Positions 7,585 through 16,516 of a stretch of DNA of 64,000 nucleotides are shown here, one piece after another. Origin of the DNA: Blautia sp. OF03-15BH (GTDB taxonomy: Bacteria > Bacillota > Clostridia > Lachnospirales > Lachnospiraceae); assembly GCF_003463065.1 (NCBI RefSeq), contig NZ_QSCM01000003.1:62001-126000 (forward strand), given 5' to 3'. The position numbers were made by a program, and so were the translations under genes. The notes beneath the pieces were generated by a model. The model worked only from the letters and a program-made list of their open reading frames with translations, was not told the origin of the DNA and did not search any database. The number at the start of each line of letters is the position of its first letter. Positions within the stretch are counted from its first letter, which is position 1.

Positions 7585-8817
7585 ATGAAAGAAAAAGTTG
7601 TATTAGCTTATTCCGGCGGTCTGGATACCACAACCCTGATTCCCTGGCTGAAGGAAAATTTCAATTATGACGTAATCTGCTGCTGCGTAAACTGCGGACA
7701 GGGAAATGAGCTGGACGGTCTGGATGAGAGAGCCAAGCTTTCCGGAGCTTCCAAATTATATATTGAAGATATCATCGATGATTTCTGCGATAATTACATC
7801 ATGCCCTGCGTAGAAGCCGGTGCTGTATATGAGCATAAATATCTCCTCGGCACTTCCATGGCCCGTCCTGCGATCGCAAAGAAACTGGTTGAGATCGCAC
7901 GTAAAGAGGGTGCTACCGCGATCTGTCACGGTGCCACCGGTAAAGGAAACGACCAGATCCGTTTTGAACTGGGGATCAAAGCCCTGGCTCCGGATCTGAA
8001 GATCATCGCTCCCTGGCGTATGACCGACATCTGGAAAATGCAGTCCCGTGAGGATGAGATCGCATACTGCAAGGCTCACGGCATCCATCTTCCCTTTGAT
8101 GACAGCCACAGCTACAGCCGTGACCGGAACCTCTGGCATATCAGCCACGAAGGTCTGGAGCTTGAGGATCCCTCCCTTGCCCCCAACTATGACAACATGC
8201 TGGTATTAAGCGTTACTCCGGAAAAAGCTCCGGATAAAGAGACAGAACTCACCATGACTTTTGAGCACGGCGTTCCGAAGACTCTGAACGGCAAAGCTAT
8301 GAAGGTTTCCGAGATCATCACTGAGTTGAACCGCATCGGCGGGGAAAACGGCATCGGTATCGTGGATATTGTTGAGAACCGTGTTGTTGGCATGAAATCC
8401 CGTGGTGTGTACGAGACACCGGGCGGAACCATCCTCATGGCAGCTCATGAGCAGCTGGAGGAACTGACTCTGGACCGTGACACCATGGAAACGAAAAAGA
8501 AACTGGGCAGCCAGTTCGCTCAGGTCGTATACGAAGGAAAATGGTTCACTCCTTTAAGAGAGGCCATCCAGGCATTCGTAGAGTCCACTCAGAAATATGT
8601 GACCGGTGAAGTAAAGATGAAGCTTTACAAAGGCAACATCATCAAAGCCGGAACCACATCTCCGTACAGCCTCTACAATGAGTCTCTGGCATCCTTCACC
8701 ACCGGTGATCTTTATGACCATCACGATGCAGACGGCTTCATCACTCTGTTCGGCCTGCCCTTAAAGGTTCGTGCAATGATGCTCCAGGAAGTGGAGAAAA
8801 ACCAGAAAAATTCATAA
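7585..8817 (+). CDS. argG: Argininosuccinate synthase
   Basis: 410 residues from the ATG at 7585, preceded by CAGGAGG; the frame is open further upstream but lacks a ribosome site there. ArgG joins citrulline and aspartate using ATP. The N-terminal ATP pyrophosphatase motif AYSGGLDTT is clear, and GATGKGNDQIRFE and SYSRDRNLWHIS mark substrate-binding regions. It is transcribed divergently from argCJBD. No argH or carbamoyltransferase gene lies in the window, so the final steps are encoded elsewhere. Confidence 0.97.
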   Translation: MKEKVVLAYSGGLDTTTLIPWLKENFNYDVICCCVNCGQGNELDGLDERAKLSGASKLYIEDIIDDFCDNYIMPCVEAGAVYEHKYLLGTSMARPAIAKKLVEIARKEGATAICHGATGKGNDQIRFELGIKALAPDLKIIAPWRMTDIWKMQSREDEIAYCKAHGIHLPFDDSHSYSRDRNLWHISHEGLELEDPSLAPNYDNMLVLSVTPEKAPDKETELTMTFEHGVPKTLNGKAMKVSEIITELNRIGGENGIGIVDIVENRVVGMKSRGVYETPGGTILMAAHEQLEELTLDRDTMETKKKLGSQFAQVVYEGKWFTPLREAIQAFVESTQKYVTGEVKMKLYKGNIIKAGTTSPYSLYNESLASFTTGDLYDHHDADGFITLFGLPLKVRAMMLQEVEKNQKNS

Positions 8818-8828
8818 GATCATAAAAA

Positions 8829-8871
8829 AGAACCCCTTCGGCTGTTGCAGGACCGAAGGGGTTCTTTTTTT
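8829..8871. terminator. Bidirectional terminator between argG and queT
   Basis: Perfect 13-bp stem AGAACCCCTTCGG (8829-8841) / CCGAAGGGGTTCT (8853-8865) with T tract on the plus strand and A tract upstream. It terminates argG and overlaps the end of the convergent queT gene. Confidence 0.92.
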
Positions 8872-9361
8872 ATGCAGTGTGTCTTTTGAAAATCACACCA
8901 CGATATTTTTCCAGAGCAAAAAGCAGGATCATGCCGAGTACGCCGCAGGATAACACCTCTCCCAGGCCTACGGTAAGCATCTGAAGCGGAATGGGAACAT
9001 TCACACCGTAACCGTAAAACAGCACCAGGGGCACAACAATGGTATTTGCCACAATGGGGGATACCGGTGCAAGGAATTTGTTTTTCCGGAGTGCATAGGT
9101 TCCGCAGGCACCGATCAGGGTAGCCAGGCTTCCGAAGATGATATCCAGAGGAATGGCTCCTCCGAACAGGTTTCCGATCAGACATCCTACAAAAAGTCCC
9201 GGAATGGCTGCCGGTGTAAAGTAGGGAAGGATCGTCAGTGCCTCGGAAAACCGCAGCTGCACTTCGCCAAAGGAAATGGCGGAAAATACCACGGTCAGCA
9301 CCACATAGATTGCCGCAATCGCAGCGGCCTCAACAATAAACTGTACTTTCTTGTCTCTCAT
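8870..9361 (-). CDS. queT: QueT-family queuosine precursor transporter (ECF S component)
   Basis: 163 residues with about five membrane segments and the signature region GEVQLRFSEALTILPYFTPAAIPGLFVGC typical of QueT (split here: GEVQLRFSEALTIL, then PYFTPAAIPGLFVGC). QueT proteins are predicted substrate-binding subunits of energy-coupling-factor transporters importing a queuine or preQ1 precursor for tRNA modification. The preQ1-type riboswitch directly upstream supports this strongly. The ATPase and T subunits are not in the window, as expected for shared ECF modules. Confidence 0.9.
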   Translation of the reverse strand: MRDKKVQFIVEAAAIAAIYVVLTVVFSAISFGEVQLRFSEALTILPYFTPAAIPGLFVGCLIGNLFGGAIPLDIIFGSLATLIGACGTYALRKNKFLAPVSPIVANTIVVPLVLFYGYGVNVPIPLQMLTVGLGEVLSCGVLGMILLFALEKYRGVIFKRHTA

Positions 9362-9370
9362 ATTCTGTTT

Positions 9371-9414
9371 TCTCCTTTAGTTTTGTTTTATGAGTGGAAG
9401 GTTTCGAACACTCA
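9371..9414 (-). promoter_or_regulatory. preQ1-I riboswitch controlling queT translation
   Basis: On the minus strand a 6-bp stem (TGAGTG 9414-9409 with CACTCA 9396-9391) encloses the loop UUCGAAACCUUC. An A-rich tail, AUAAAACAAAACUAAAGGAG, runs into the queT Shine-Dalgarno. Loop CCUU can pair with tail AAGG, forming an H-type pseudoknot that hides the ribosome site. Layout and sequence closely resemble the Thermoanaerobacter translational preQ1-I switch. Confidence 0.8.
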
Positions 9415-9954
9415 GTTAAAAAGCAGCTGAAACACTGGATTTACCGCACTTTGTCAGATCTTGTGATACGCAAATGATGTACAGGATACCGCTTTTCCAA
9501 AATGCGCAATGAGATTTTTTCATGACCGCGTCTTTGCCGATTACCACAAATGAACAGTTATTCTCTATCAACAATGCAACATGGGAAGGTTCCAGAGATC
9601 ATGGATGCGGATCTTTGTTTTCCCTGTCGATTGAGAATACTTGTAACTATTCAGCAGCCACTGTCCCGCGAGGTGTTTTGGCATGAATATGCCAAAATCA
9701 CACGAATACTTTTTCATCGGATAATGCAACGACTGTTTTGAAAAAAACAAAAACCAGGTTTCGCCTGAACAATCATATACTAGTTTTTCATAATTGGCAA
9801 GTTCTTTCTGTAAATATTTTCTTTTTCTCTAATCCACAGCCTAACGCTCCGCGCACCGGATGTATCTTCATTTATCTTCCTGTGCCTATCGCAGATACTT
9901 TTTTCATGCTCATGTATCTCCGATCAGCTTTTCTTTAAGCTTGCACCCACTATC
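9415..9954. other. Gene-free 540-bp stretch with a palindrome and a repeat-end fragment
   Basis: No convincing coding region; short open frames here lack ribosome sites. It holds the queT promoter region, the motif GTAACTATTCAG at about 9653-9664 and a perfect 9-bp dyad TTTTGGCAT-GAAT-ATGCCAAAA (9676-9697). The first motif equals the terminal repeat of the palindromic element at 50371-50514, so this looks like the decayed end of a related element. Confidence 0.5.
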
Positions 9955-10320
9955 TTATCTTGCGATTAGATACTGTGCCGCATACACTGCGGCCAATGCT
10001 CCTACTACGCTTAGTGCGACATAAAGCATCGCCCACCAGCCTGCGCCTCGCTCCATTAGTTGATTTGTTTCCAGTGCAAAAGAAGAAAATGTCGTAAATC
10101 CTCCACAAATGCCTACCTTTAAAAATAAGGTCAATTGCGGATTCCAGTCTTTCTTTGCACCAAGAGCTACAACAAGTCCTATCACAAATGCTCCGGTAAT
10201 ATTGATCAATAATGTCTTTACCGGAAATCCACTTTGCGGATTTATCGGGATCAATCCAATCAGATAACGCGCTACCGCTCCGAGGAATCCTCCCATTCCA
10301 ACTATAATACAATTCATCAT
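9955..10320 (-). CDS. crcB: Fluoride efflux channel CrcB/Fluc
   Basis: 121 residues, usual length, with four membrane segments. Family motifs are visible: GGFLGAVARYL at the N-terminus, the TLLINITGAFVIG segment and the pore motif GGFTTFSSFALE. Fluc channels work as antiparallel dimers and expel fluoride. I looked for a fluoride riboswitch in the leader and saw none. Instead the leader contains half of a MITE-like element (10350-10420). A close ATG-ATG pair leaves the start uncertain by one codon. Confidence 0.93.
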   Translation of the reverse strand: MMNCIIVGMGGFLGAVARYLIGLIPINPQSGFPVKTLLINITGAFVIGLVVALGAKKDWNPQLTLFLKVGICGGFTTFSSFALETNQLMERGAGWWAMLYVALSVVGALAAVYAAQYLIAR

Positions 10321-10349
10321 TTTACATATTCTCCATTAATTGCATCATC

Positions 10350-10420
10350 CTAGTACAGTGAATATTAAGTAAGCCACTTTGACTTGTCTGATTTTTCATC
10401 TGCTGCGTTGTCGTCAGTCA
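10350..10420. repeat. Half copy of MITE-like palindromic element
   Basis: About 71 bp starting CTAGTACAGTGAATATTAAG match the left half of the complete 165-bp element at 59951-60115, including the run TCTGATTTTTCATCTGCTGC. Homology ends after GTCGTCA and the right half is absent. Confidence 0.8.
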
Positions 10421-10518
10421 TACGTACATAATTTTTCATTTCATCCTTTTAAACTTTAAAAATCGTTACAGAAAAACCGTTGTAGTAAATAACTGCAACG
10501 GTTTCATGATAAACAGAT

Positions 10519-10875
10519 TTACGGCACAATCTCAAGCCAGTAACCATCCGGATCTTCGATGAAATAGATGCCCATCGCTTTATTTTCAAAGCAAATGCAC
10601 CCCATCTCTTTATGCTTTTTGTGTGCTGCTTCATAATCATCTGCCTGAAATGCCAGGTGAAACTCGCATTCACCCAGATTATATGGCTGTGGATGATCTT
10701 TAAGCCAGGTAAGTTCCAACTCAAAGTCACTTACATCATTGCTCAAATACACAATAATAAAATCATTGGTAGTCTTTCGTCTCACTTCATGCAAGTCGAG
10801 GGCCTCGTTGTAAAACTGAATAGATCGGTCCAGATCTGATACGTTATAGTTTTCGTGAATCATCTTAAATTTCAT
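10519..10875 (-). CDS. VOC-family (glyoxalase-like) protein
   Basis: 118 residues forming one vicinal oxygen chelate fold: the opening HENYNVSDLDRSIQFYNEAL and the closing YFIEDPDGYWLEIVP are typical of lactoylglutathione lyase-like proteins, with a candidate metal Glu in the last strand. The substrate is unknown; a glyoxalase or a small-molecule resistance role is possible. Its start overlaps the stop of the upstream metallo-hydrolase by 4 nt (ATGA), so the two are translationally coupled. Confidence 0.85.
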   Translation of the reverse strand: MKFKMIHENYNVSDLDRSIQFYNEALDLHEVRRKTTNDFIIVYLSNDVSDFELELTWLKDHPQPYNLGECEFHLAFQADDYEAAHKKHKEMGCICFENKAMGIYFIEDPDGYWLEIVP

Positions 10876-11558
10876 ACTGCTTCTCCTTTCGCACCTTCTG
10901 TGTTTTTGATACGTGACTTATACTGCGGGTATTCCGTAACAAACCGCTTAATCACACTGGCATCATCCCAATAATGCATTGGAAAGATTGCATTGCAATC
11001 TACATTTTCAAGAAAATACAGAATACCGTCAGCGTAGTGTTCTTCCTGCCTTGGATCAACAGGAACGAATGCAGCATCAAAATGCATGCCCTTGATTTTC
11101 TTGATCTCTGCACGATATGCCGAAGTGAGTCTCTGGTTGTCAGCCTCCGGCTCGCCTTCCCAATACCAGTCATTCAGATCACCGGCATGGTAAACCGTTC
11201 CTTCTCTTGTTCTGACAATAAATGCGACACCGCTGTCGTTGGAAAGCAACGTGGCAATCTGAGTACCGTTATCCAGATCATACATTTTATCATGAGCAAC
11301 ATATATGATCTTCCTATCTGGCTGATGATTCCTGCTGCGTATATCTTCTGCCAGAACTGCCTGGTAAGTCATACCCATATCATCAAGAATCTCAAAGACC
11401 TTCGGATTAAAATGATCCTCATGGAAATGGCTGCAAAAGACGATCACTTCTTTTTTTTTATCAAGAGGGGGAATTTCGCCCTTATAATAGTCAAAAATAT
11501 AGTAACAGTCCCGGGTCTCGACCAAAAAGCCACTGTGGTTCATGTAAGTTATTTTCAT
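10872..11558 (-). CDS. Metallo-beta-lactamase-fold hydrolase
   Basis: 228 residues. The metal motif is SHFHEDHF (HxHxDH) near residue 44, with further ligands likely in VYHAGDLNDW and the C-terminal PMHYWDD. The fold resembles UlaG-like or other small MBL hydrolases, but the substrate cannot be inferred. It forms a two-gene unit with the VOC protein downstream. The leader between 11559 and about 11800 is very A/T-rich and divergent from the glycine cleavage operon. Confidence 0.85.
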   Translation of the reverse strand: MKITYMNHSGFLVETRDCYYIFDYYKGEIPPLDKKKEVIVFCSHFHEDHFNPKVFEILDDMGMTYQAVLAEDIRSRNHQPDRKIIYVAHDKMYDLDNGTQIATLLSNDSGVAFIVRTREGTVYHAGDLNDWYWEGEPEADNQRLTSAYRAEIKKIKGMHFDAAFVPVDPRQEEHYADGILYFLENVDCNAIFPMHYWDDASVIKRFVTEYPQYKSRIKNTEGAKGEAV

Positions 11559-11806
11559 ACTATCACCTGTGAAAAAAATTAACCTGTTTCAGAAATTCTA
11601 TTTTATTATATGTTTTCACATCAGGTTTGTAAAGTATTAACTCGTCTGGGTATGTTTCTCCTACTGATTCTGCACGCTATGTACACAAAACAGCATACCT
11701 ATTAAAAATCATTTTATTTTTGACATTATACTGTTCAATTTACCCAATATGTAAAAATATGTTTTTATTCTTTTGGTTATTTTCCCATAAAAATATATGT
11801 TTTCCA

Positions 11807-11835
11807 TTGACATCTTCGTCATTTTGTGTTAGCAT
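11807..11835 (+). promoter_or_regulatory. Promoter of the glycine cleavage operon
   Basis: TTGACA (11807-11812), a 17-nt spacer and TAGCAT (11830-11835) lie directly before the glycine riboswitch. Confidence 0.7.
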
Positions 11836-11849
11836 AAGGGCAATTCAAG

Positions 11850-12022
11850 ACATCGAATGACGAAACTGGGAGAGACACAGAATTGTGCGCCGAAGGGGCT
11901 GAAGAACTCTCAGGCAAAAGGACCAGTTTCCGACGAACCTCTGGAAAGCAACGACAAAGTTGCACCGAAGAAGCAACCGATAAAAGAATTTCGGGTAATC
12001 TTTCAGGTTAAGATGACAGAGC
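11850..12022 (+). ncRNA. Tandem glycine riboswitch
   Basis: Two aptamers in series. The first has GGGAGAGA, GCGCCGAAGGGG and CTCTCAGGCAAAAGGAC. The second has CTCTGGAAAGCA, TTGCACCGAAGAAGCAA and TTTCAGG...GACAGAG. These are the conserved glycine aptamer blocks. A terminator hairpin follows at 12021-12056. By family precedent glycine binding prevents termination and turns on the cleavage system. Confidence 0.95.
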
Positions 12023-12056
12023 GCAGAACAAGGATCTAGTTGTTCTGCGCTTTTTT
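12021..12056 (+). terminator. Riboswitch-controlled terminator
   Basis: Perfect 11-bp stem GCGCAGAACAA (12021-12031) / TTGTTCTGCGC (12040-12050) followed by six T. The 5' arm abuts the closing stem of the second aptamer, giving the expression platform. Confidence 0.92.
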
Positions 12057-12193
12057 ATGTGTATGATGAGCAAAACACAGCATTGTATCTGCATGATAAA
12101 TCTTTCAACCCTGAAGTTCATCGTCCGTTGGGGGTAAAAAACTTTTGCCCCAGACATCTTGTCATTCGGATGTCAGATAAGGAGGAATCACCT

Positions 12194-13288
12194 ATGGAAA
12201 AAACAACACCGCTCTATGCCACCCATCAGGCACACGGGGGCAAGATCGTTCCTTTTGCAGGATATCTTCTTCCCGTCCAGTACCAGACTGGTGTGATCAC
12301 AGAGCATATGGCAGTCCGGGAATCCTGTGGTCTCTTTGATGTATCTCATATGGGAGAAATTCTTTGTGAAGGCCCCGGAGCACTGAAGCTGCTCAATCAT
12401 CTGCTGACCAATGATTTCACAAATATGTATGACGGTCAGGCAAGATACAGCCTCATGTGCTATGAAAATGGAAACTGTGTGGACGATCTGATCGTTTATA
12501 AGGTCCGTGATGAGCATTATTTTATCGTAGTGAACGCAGCCAACAAAGATAAAGACTTTGCATGGATGAAAGCCCATGAGCAGGATGTGGAAGGAACCAC
12601 TCTCACAGACATTTCCGATTCCGTTGCCCAGATCGCCGTACAGGGACCGAAAGCCCATGAGATCCTGGCAAAACTTCTTCCGGAAGACGAATTTCCGGTA
12701 AAATACTATAGTGCCTGCTTTGACCGTACCATCGGCGGTATGCGCTGCATCGTATCCAAGACCGGCTATACCGGATCCGCAGGATATGAGCTTTATCTTG
12801 CAGCCGAAGATGCTGCTGCCATGTGGGAGCTTCTGCTGGAGAACGGAAAAGAAGAAGGTCTGATCTGCTGCGGACTCGGAGCCCGCGACACATTGCGCCT
12901 GGAAGCCGGTATGCCTTTATATGGACATGAGATGGATGAAACCGTTACTCCTCTGGAGAGCGGACTTGGCTTCTGCGTGAAATTTTCCAAAGAAGAATTT
13001 ATCGGAAAAGAAGCTCTGGAAGCAAGCGAACCGACACGGACACGCGTAGGACTGAAGATCACCGGCCGCGGCATTGTAAGAGAACACATGCCTGTCTTCT
13101 CCGGTGACACCCAGGTCGGCATGACTACTTCCGGCACCCATGCACCCTATCTCGGATACCCAATCGCCATGGCACTGGTGGACAAAGCATATGCTGCTGT
13201 CGGAACCAGACTTGCCGCAGATGTACGCGGCCGAAAAGTAGAAATGGAAGTGGTCTCTCTTCCATTCTATTCCAAAACAAAGAAATAA
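12194..13288 (+). CDS. gcvT: Glycine cleavage system T protein (aminomethyltransferase)
   Basis: 364 residues from the ATG at 12194, with AAGGAGG 8 nt upstream; an upstream in-frame ATG would lie inside the terminator. GcvT transfers the methylene group from the lipoyl arm of H protein to tetrahydrofolate and releases ammonia. Family motifs: FDVSHMGEI, MCYENGNCVDDLIVYK with the catalytic Asp region, and TGYTGSAGYELY. It is first in the operon gcvT-gcvH-gcvPA-gcvPB-lplA-lpdA, all on the plus strand under the glycine riboswitch. Confidence 0.97.
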   Translation: MEKTTPLYATHQAHGGKIVPFAGYLLPVQYQTGVITEHMAVRESCGLFDVSHMGEILCEGPGALKLLNHLLTNDFTNMYDGQARYSLMCYENGNCVDDLIVYKVRDEHYFIVVNAANKDKDFAWMKAHEQDVEGTTLTDISDSVAQIAVQGPKAHEILAKLLPEDEFPVKYYSACFDRTIGGMRCIVSKTGYTGSAGYELYLAAEDAAAMWELLLENGKEEGLICCGLGARDTLRLEAGMPLYGHEMDETVTPLESGLGFCVKFSKEEFIGKEALEASEPTRTRVGLKITGRGIVREHMPVFSGDTQVGMTTSGTHAPYLGYPIAMALVDKAYAAVGTRLAADVRGRKVEMEVVSLPFYSKTKK

Positions 13289-13324
13289 CTATTCATAAAA
13301 ATAAAATCACGGAGGATCTTTATT

Positions 13325-13708
13325 ATGAACTATCCAGAAACATTACGTTATTCCAAATCACATGAGTGGGTAAAAAACGAAGAAGGAATGGTTGTGATCG
13401 GTCTTACCGACTTTGCACAGAGCGAGCTCGGCGATCTTGTATTTGTCAATCTGCCGGAGGTAGATGATACGGTTACTGCCGGAGAAGCACTGGGCGATGT
13501 AGAGTCTGTCAAAGCCGTATCCGATATTTTCTCCCCGGTATCCGGAACTGTCTGCGAGATCAATGAAGAGCTTCTGGATCACCCGGAACTGATCAACGAA
13601 GCACCGTATGACGCATGGCTCATCAAAGTAAAAGATGTCACGGATGAAGAAGAGCTGATCACTGCTGCTGAGTATGAAACTCACTGTCAGTCAGAAAGCA
13701 ACGGCTGA
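13325..13708 (+). CDS. gcvH: Glycine cleavage system H protein
   Basis: 127 residues, normal size. The lipoyl-carrying lysine is Lys63 in GDVESVKAVSD, and the barwin-like lipoyl-domain strands are intact (VVIGLTDFAQSELGDLVFV). H protein shuttles the aminomethyl group between P, T and L proteins. It lies 36 nt after gcvT with GGAGGAT before the ATG. The linked lplA probably supplies its lipoate. Confidence 0.97.
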   Translation: MNYPETLRYSKSHEWVKNEEGMVVIGLTDFAQSELGDLVFVNLPEVDDTVTAGEALGDVESVKAVSDIFSPVSGTVCEINEELLDHPELINEAPYDAWLIKVKDVTDEEELITAAEYETHCQSESNG

Positions 13709-13741
13709 TCTGCCGGAATTTATCTACAGGAGGTAACTGTC

Positions 13742-15058
13742 ATGGGTTCTTACATACCAAGTACCAGAGAAGAACGTCTCGCTATGCTGGAATCCATCGG
13801 CATGCATTCTTTTGATGAACTGTATGCCGATATTCCTGAAGCACTTCGTTTAAAAGACGGTCTGTCTTTACCATCCGGACTTTCTGAACTGGAAGTCGCT
13901 CAAAAGATTGAGGAAATCGCAGGGAAAAACACCCGCTTTTCTCACATTTTCAGAGGTGCCGGATCCTATCAGCATTATATTCCGGCTATTGTAAAACAAG
14001 TCACTTCAAAAGAAGAGTTTGTCACTGCATATACGCCTTATCAGGCAGAGATCAGCCAGGGATTGCTGCAGTCGATCTTTGAATATCAGACCATGATCTG
14101 TGAACTGACCGGAATGGATGTTTCCAATGCATCTGTTTACGACGGTGCAACTGCTGCCGCAGAGGCTGCCGCTATGTGCCGTGACCGGAAACGCGGAACC
14201 ATCTGTGTCAGTGCTTCCGTGGATCCCAAAACGATCTCCGTGATCCGTACCTACTGTTTCGGTTCCGGAGCCCCCCTTGTGATCCTTCCTGAGAAAAATG
14301 GTCTTACAGACATGGAAAGCTGGAATGCTATGGATACTTCCTCCATCGCCTGTCTGATCATTCAGACTCCAAACTATCATGGACTGATCGAAGATGGAGC
14401 TTCCATTGCAAATGCGGTACATAATTCCGGCGCCAAGCTGATCGCCAGCTGTAACCCCATCGCTCTTGGTCTTCTGGAAACCCCGGGAGAATTTGGTGCC
14501 GATGTTGCAGTCGGTGAAGGCCAGCCGCTGGGACTTCCTATGGGATTTGGCGGACCATATCTTGGATTCATGGCTTCTACCAAAGACATGATGAGAAAGC
14601 TTCCGGGCCGGATCGTAGGCCAGACTGCCGATGTGGACGGAAAACGGGCTTATGTCCTTACTCTTCAGGCGCGTGAACAGCATATCCGCCGGGAAAAAGC
14701 AAGTTCCAATATCTGTTCCAATGAAGCACTGTGCGCTATGACTGCCGCTGTCTATCTGTCAGCTATGGGTAGTGCCGGACTTGAAAAAGTGGCTGCTTCC
14801 TGTATGGCAAATGCCCGCTATCTGCTGGAAGAACTGACTGCTCTCGGATTTACCAGAAAATATACGGGAGAATTTTTCCATGAATTTGTAACCATCTGTC
14901 CCTGCGATGCAGCTGTTCTCTCTGAAAAACTGGCTGCACACGGATATTTATCAGGACTTGTGACAGGACAGACAGAAATGCTCTGGTGCACTACGGAAAT
15001 GAACACGAAATCTGAGATCGATGGTCTGATCGCTGTGATAAAGGAGGTGCTTGCATGA
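13742..15058 (+). CDS. gcvPA: Glycine dehydrogenase (decarboxylating) subunit 1
   Basis: 438 residues, the N-terminal half of P protein encoded separately, as in many Firmicutes and archaea. Recognisable regions: SHIFRGAGSYQHYIPAI, TAYTPYQAEISQGLLQ, YDGATAAAEAA and GFGGPYLGFMA. With GcvPB it forms the PLP-dependent decarboxylase that loads the aminomethyl group onto H protein. An AGGAGG lies 6-7 nt before the start, and the end overlaps gcvPB by 4 nt (ATGA), consistent with stoichiometric subunits. Confidence 0.97.
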   Translation: MGSYIPSTREERLAMLESIGMHSFDELYADIPEALRLKDGLSLPSGLSELEVAQKIEEIAGKNTRFSHIFRGAGSYQHYIPAIVKQVTSKEEFVTAYTPYQAEISQGLLQSIFEYQTMICELTGMDVSNASVYDGATAAAEAAAMCRDRKRGTICVSASVDPKTISVIRTYCFGSGAPLVILPEKNGLTDMESWNAMDTSSIACLIIQTPNYHGLIEDGASIANAVHNSGAKLIASCNPIALGLLETPGEFGADVAVGEGQPLGLPMGFGGPYLGFMASTKDMMRKLPGRIVGQTADVDGKRAYVLTLQAREQHIRREKASSNICSNEALCAMTAAVYLSAMGSAGLEKVAASCMANARYLLEELTALGFTRKYTGEFFHEFVTICPCDAAVLSEKLAAHGYLSGLVTGQTEMLWCTTEMNTKSEIDGLIAVIKEVLA

Positions 15059-16494
15059 AACTGATATTTGAAATGGGGGCACCTGGAAGAGGCTGCGACC
15101 TGATCCCGCCCTGTACAACCCCTGAAGTAACTGTCAAAGTGCCGATGCGTAAAAAAGCACCGCATCTTCCGGAGGTATCTGAAACAGAACTCAGCCGTCA
15201 TTATACCGATCTGGCAAAACAGACCCATGGAGTCAACGATGGTTTTTATCCATTAGGCTCCTGTACCATGAAATACAATCCGAAGATCAACGATGCTGCT
15301 TCTCTTCTCCCCGGATTTACCAACATCCATCCTTTGCAGGATACGAAGGATATCCAGGGTTGTCTGGAAGTACTCTCTTCTATTGAGAAAGCATTGTGTG
15401 AGATCACCGGAATGCAGGCATGTACACTTCAGCCGGCAGCCGGTGCCCATGGTGAGTTTACCGGTCTTCTTCTGATCAAAGCATGGCACAACAGCCGCGG
15501 CGGCAGCAAACGGACAAAGATCATCGTTCCGGATTCTGCTCACGGCACCAACCCTGCCAGTGCTGCCATGGCTGACTTCGATGTGGTCAATATCGCTTCC
15601 GATGAGCATGGCTGTGTAGATCTGGAGGCATTAAAAGCCGCTGTCGGCGATGACACTGCCGGACTGATGCTCACAAACCCGAACACCGTTGGTCTGTTTG
15701 ATCCAAATATCGCAGAGATCACACGGATCGTTCATGAAGCCGGCGGCTTATGCTATTACGACGGAGCAAACTTAAACGCAGTCATGGGCGTTACCCGTCC
15801 CGGCGACATGGGCTTTGATGTCATGCATCTGAATCTGCATAAAACCTTTTCTACTCCTCACGGTGGAGGCGGACCGGGAAGCGGACCTGTTGCCTGCAAA
15901 GATTTTCTGGCCCCCTTCCTTCCGGGACTTCGTATTGACAAACAGACAGACGGCACTTTCACAGAAGAGACCGCTGCTCATACCATTGGAAATGTCCGCA
16001 GCTTCTCTTCCAATTTCCTGGTTGTTGTCCGTGCCTTCTGCTATATCCTGACCCTTGGCCGGGAAGGTATTCCGGAAGCATCCACCACTGCAGTGCTGAA
16101 CGCCAACTATATGATGCACAAACTGGCCGGCCACTACAAGATGGCATATGACCACACCTGCATGCATGAGTTTGTCATGACACTGGAACAGGAAAAACAT
16201 GAGCGGAATGTCTCAGCCCTTGATATCGCCAAGGCATTGCTGGATCACGGTATCCATCCGCCTACCATGTACTTCCCGCTGATCGTCCATGAAGCTTTGA
16301 TGATCGAGCCAACAGAAACCGAGAGCAGAGAGACACTGGATGAAGCAGTACAGATCTTCCTGGATGTACTGGCAGAGTCCGAAGCTCATCCGGAAAAAAT
16401 GCACGAATATCCCTTTGAAACACCAGTCCGCAGGTTAGACGAAGTCGGCGCTGCACGAAAACCTGTGGTACGTTACCTCTATAACCCCGAATAA
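15055..16494 (+). CDS. gcvPB: Glycine dehydrogenase (decarboxylating) subunit 2
   Basis: 479 residues, the catalytic half of P protein. The PLP lysine is in MHLNLHKTFSTPHGGGGPG, and the cofactor-contacting VPDSAHGTNPASAAM is intact. Start overlaps gcvPA; GGAGGTGCTTGC precedes the ATG. The C-terminus YPFETPVRRLDEVGAARKP is typical. Confidence 0.97.
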   Translation: MKLIFEMGAPGRGCDLIPPCTTPEVTVKVPMRKKAPHLPEVSETELSRHYTDLAKQTHGVNDGFYPLGSCTMKYNPKINDAASLLPGFTNIHPLQDTKDIQGCLEVLSSIEKALCEITGMQACTLQPAAGAHGEFTGLLLIKAWHNSRGGSKRTKIIVPDSAHGTNPASAAMADFDVVNIASDEHGCVDLEALKAAVGDDTAGLMLTNPNTVGLFDPNIAEITRIVHEAGGLCYYDGANLNAVMGVTRPGDMGFDVMHLNLHKTFSTPHGGGGPGSGPVACKDFLAPFLPGLRIDKQTDGTFTEETAAHTIGNVRSFSSNFLVVVRAFCYILTLGREGIPEASTTAVLNANYMMHKLAGHYKMAYDHTCMHEFVMTLEQEKHERNVSALDIAKALLDHGIHPPTMYFPLIVHEALMIEPTETESRETLDEAVQIFLDVLAESEAHPEKMHEYPFETPVRRLDEVGAARKPVVRYLYNPE

Positions 16495-16516
16495 TCTCTA
16501 GTAGGAGGAAGCCACG

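Noticed and set aside
9738..9938. 66-codon plus-strand frame in the gap after queT
   Set aside because: No ribosome site, no recognisable composition; likely chance.
9950..10312. 120-codon minus frame overlapping crcB
   Set aside because: Out-of-frame shadow of crcB, which carries the Fluc motifs.
11857..12039. 60-codon frame before gcvT
   Set aside because: Lies entirely in the glycine riboswitch.
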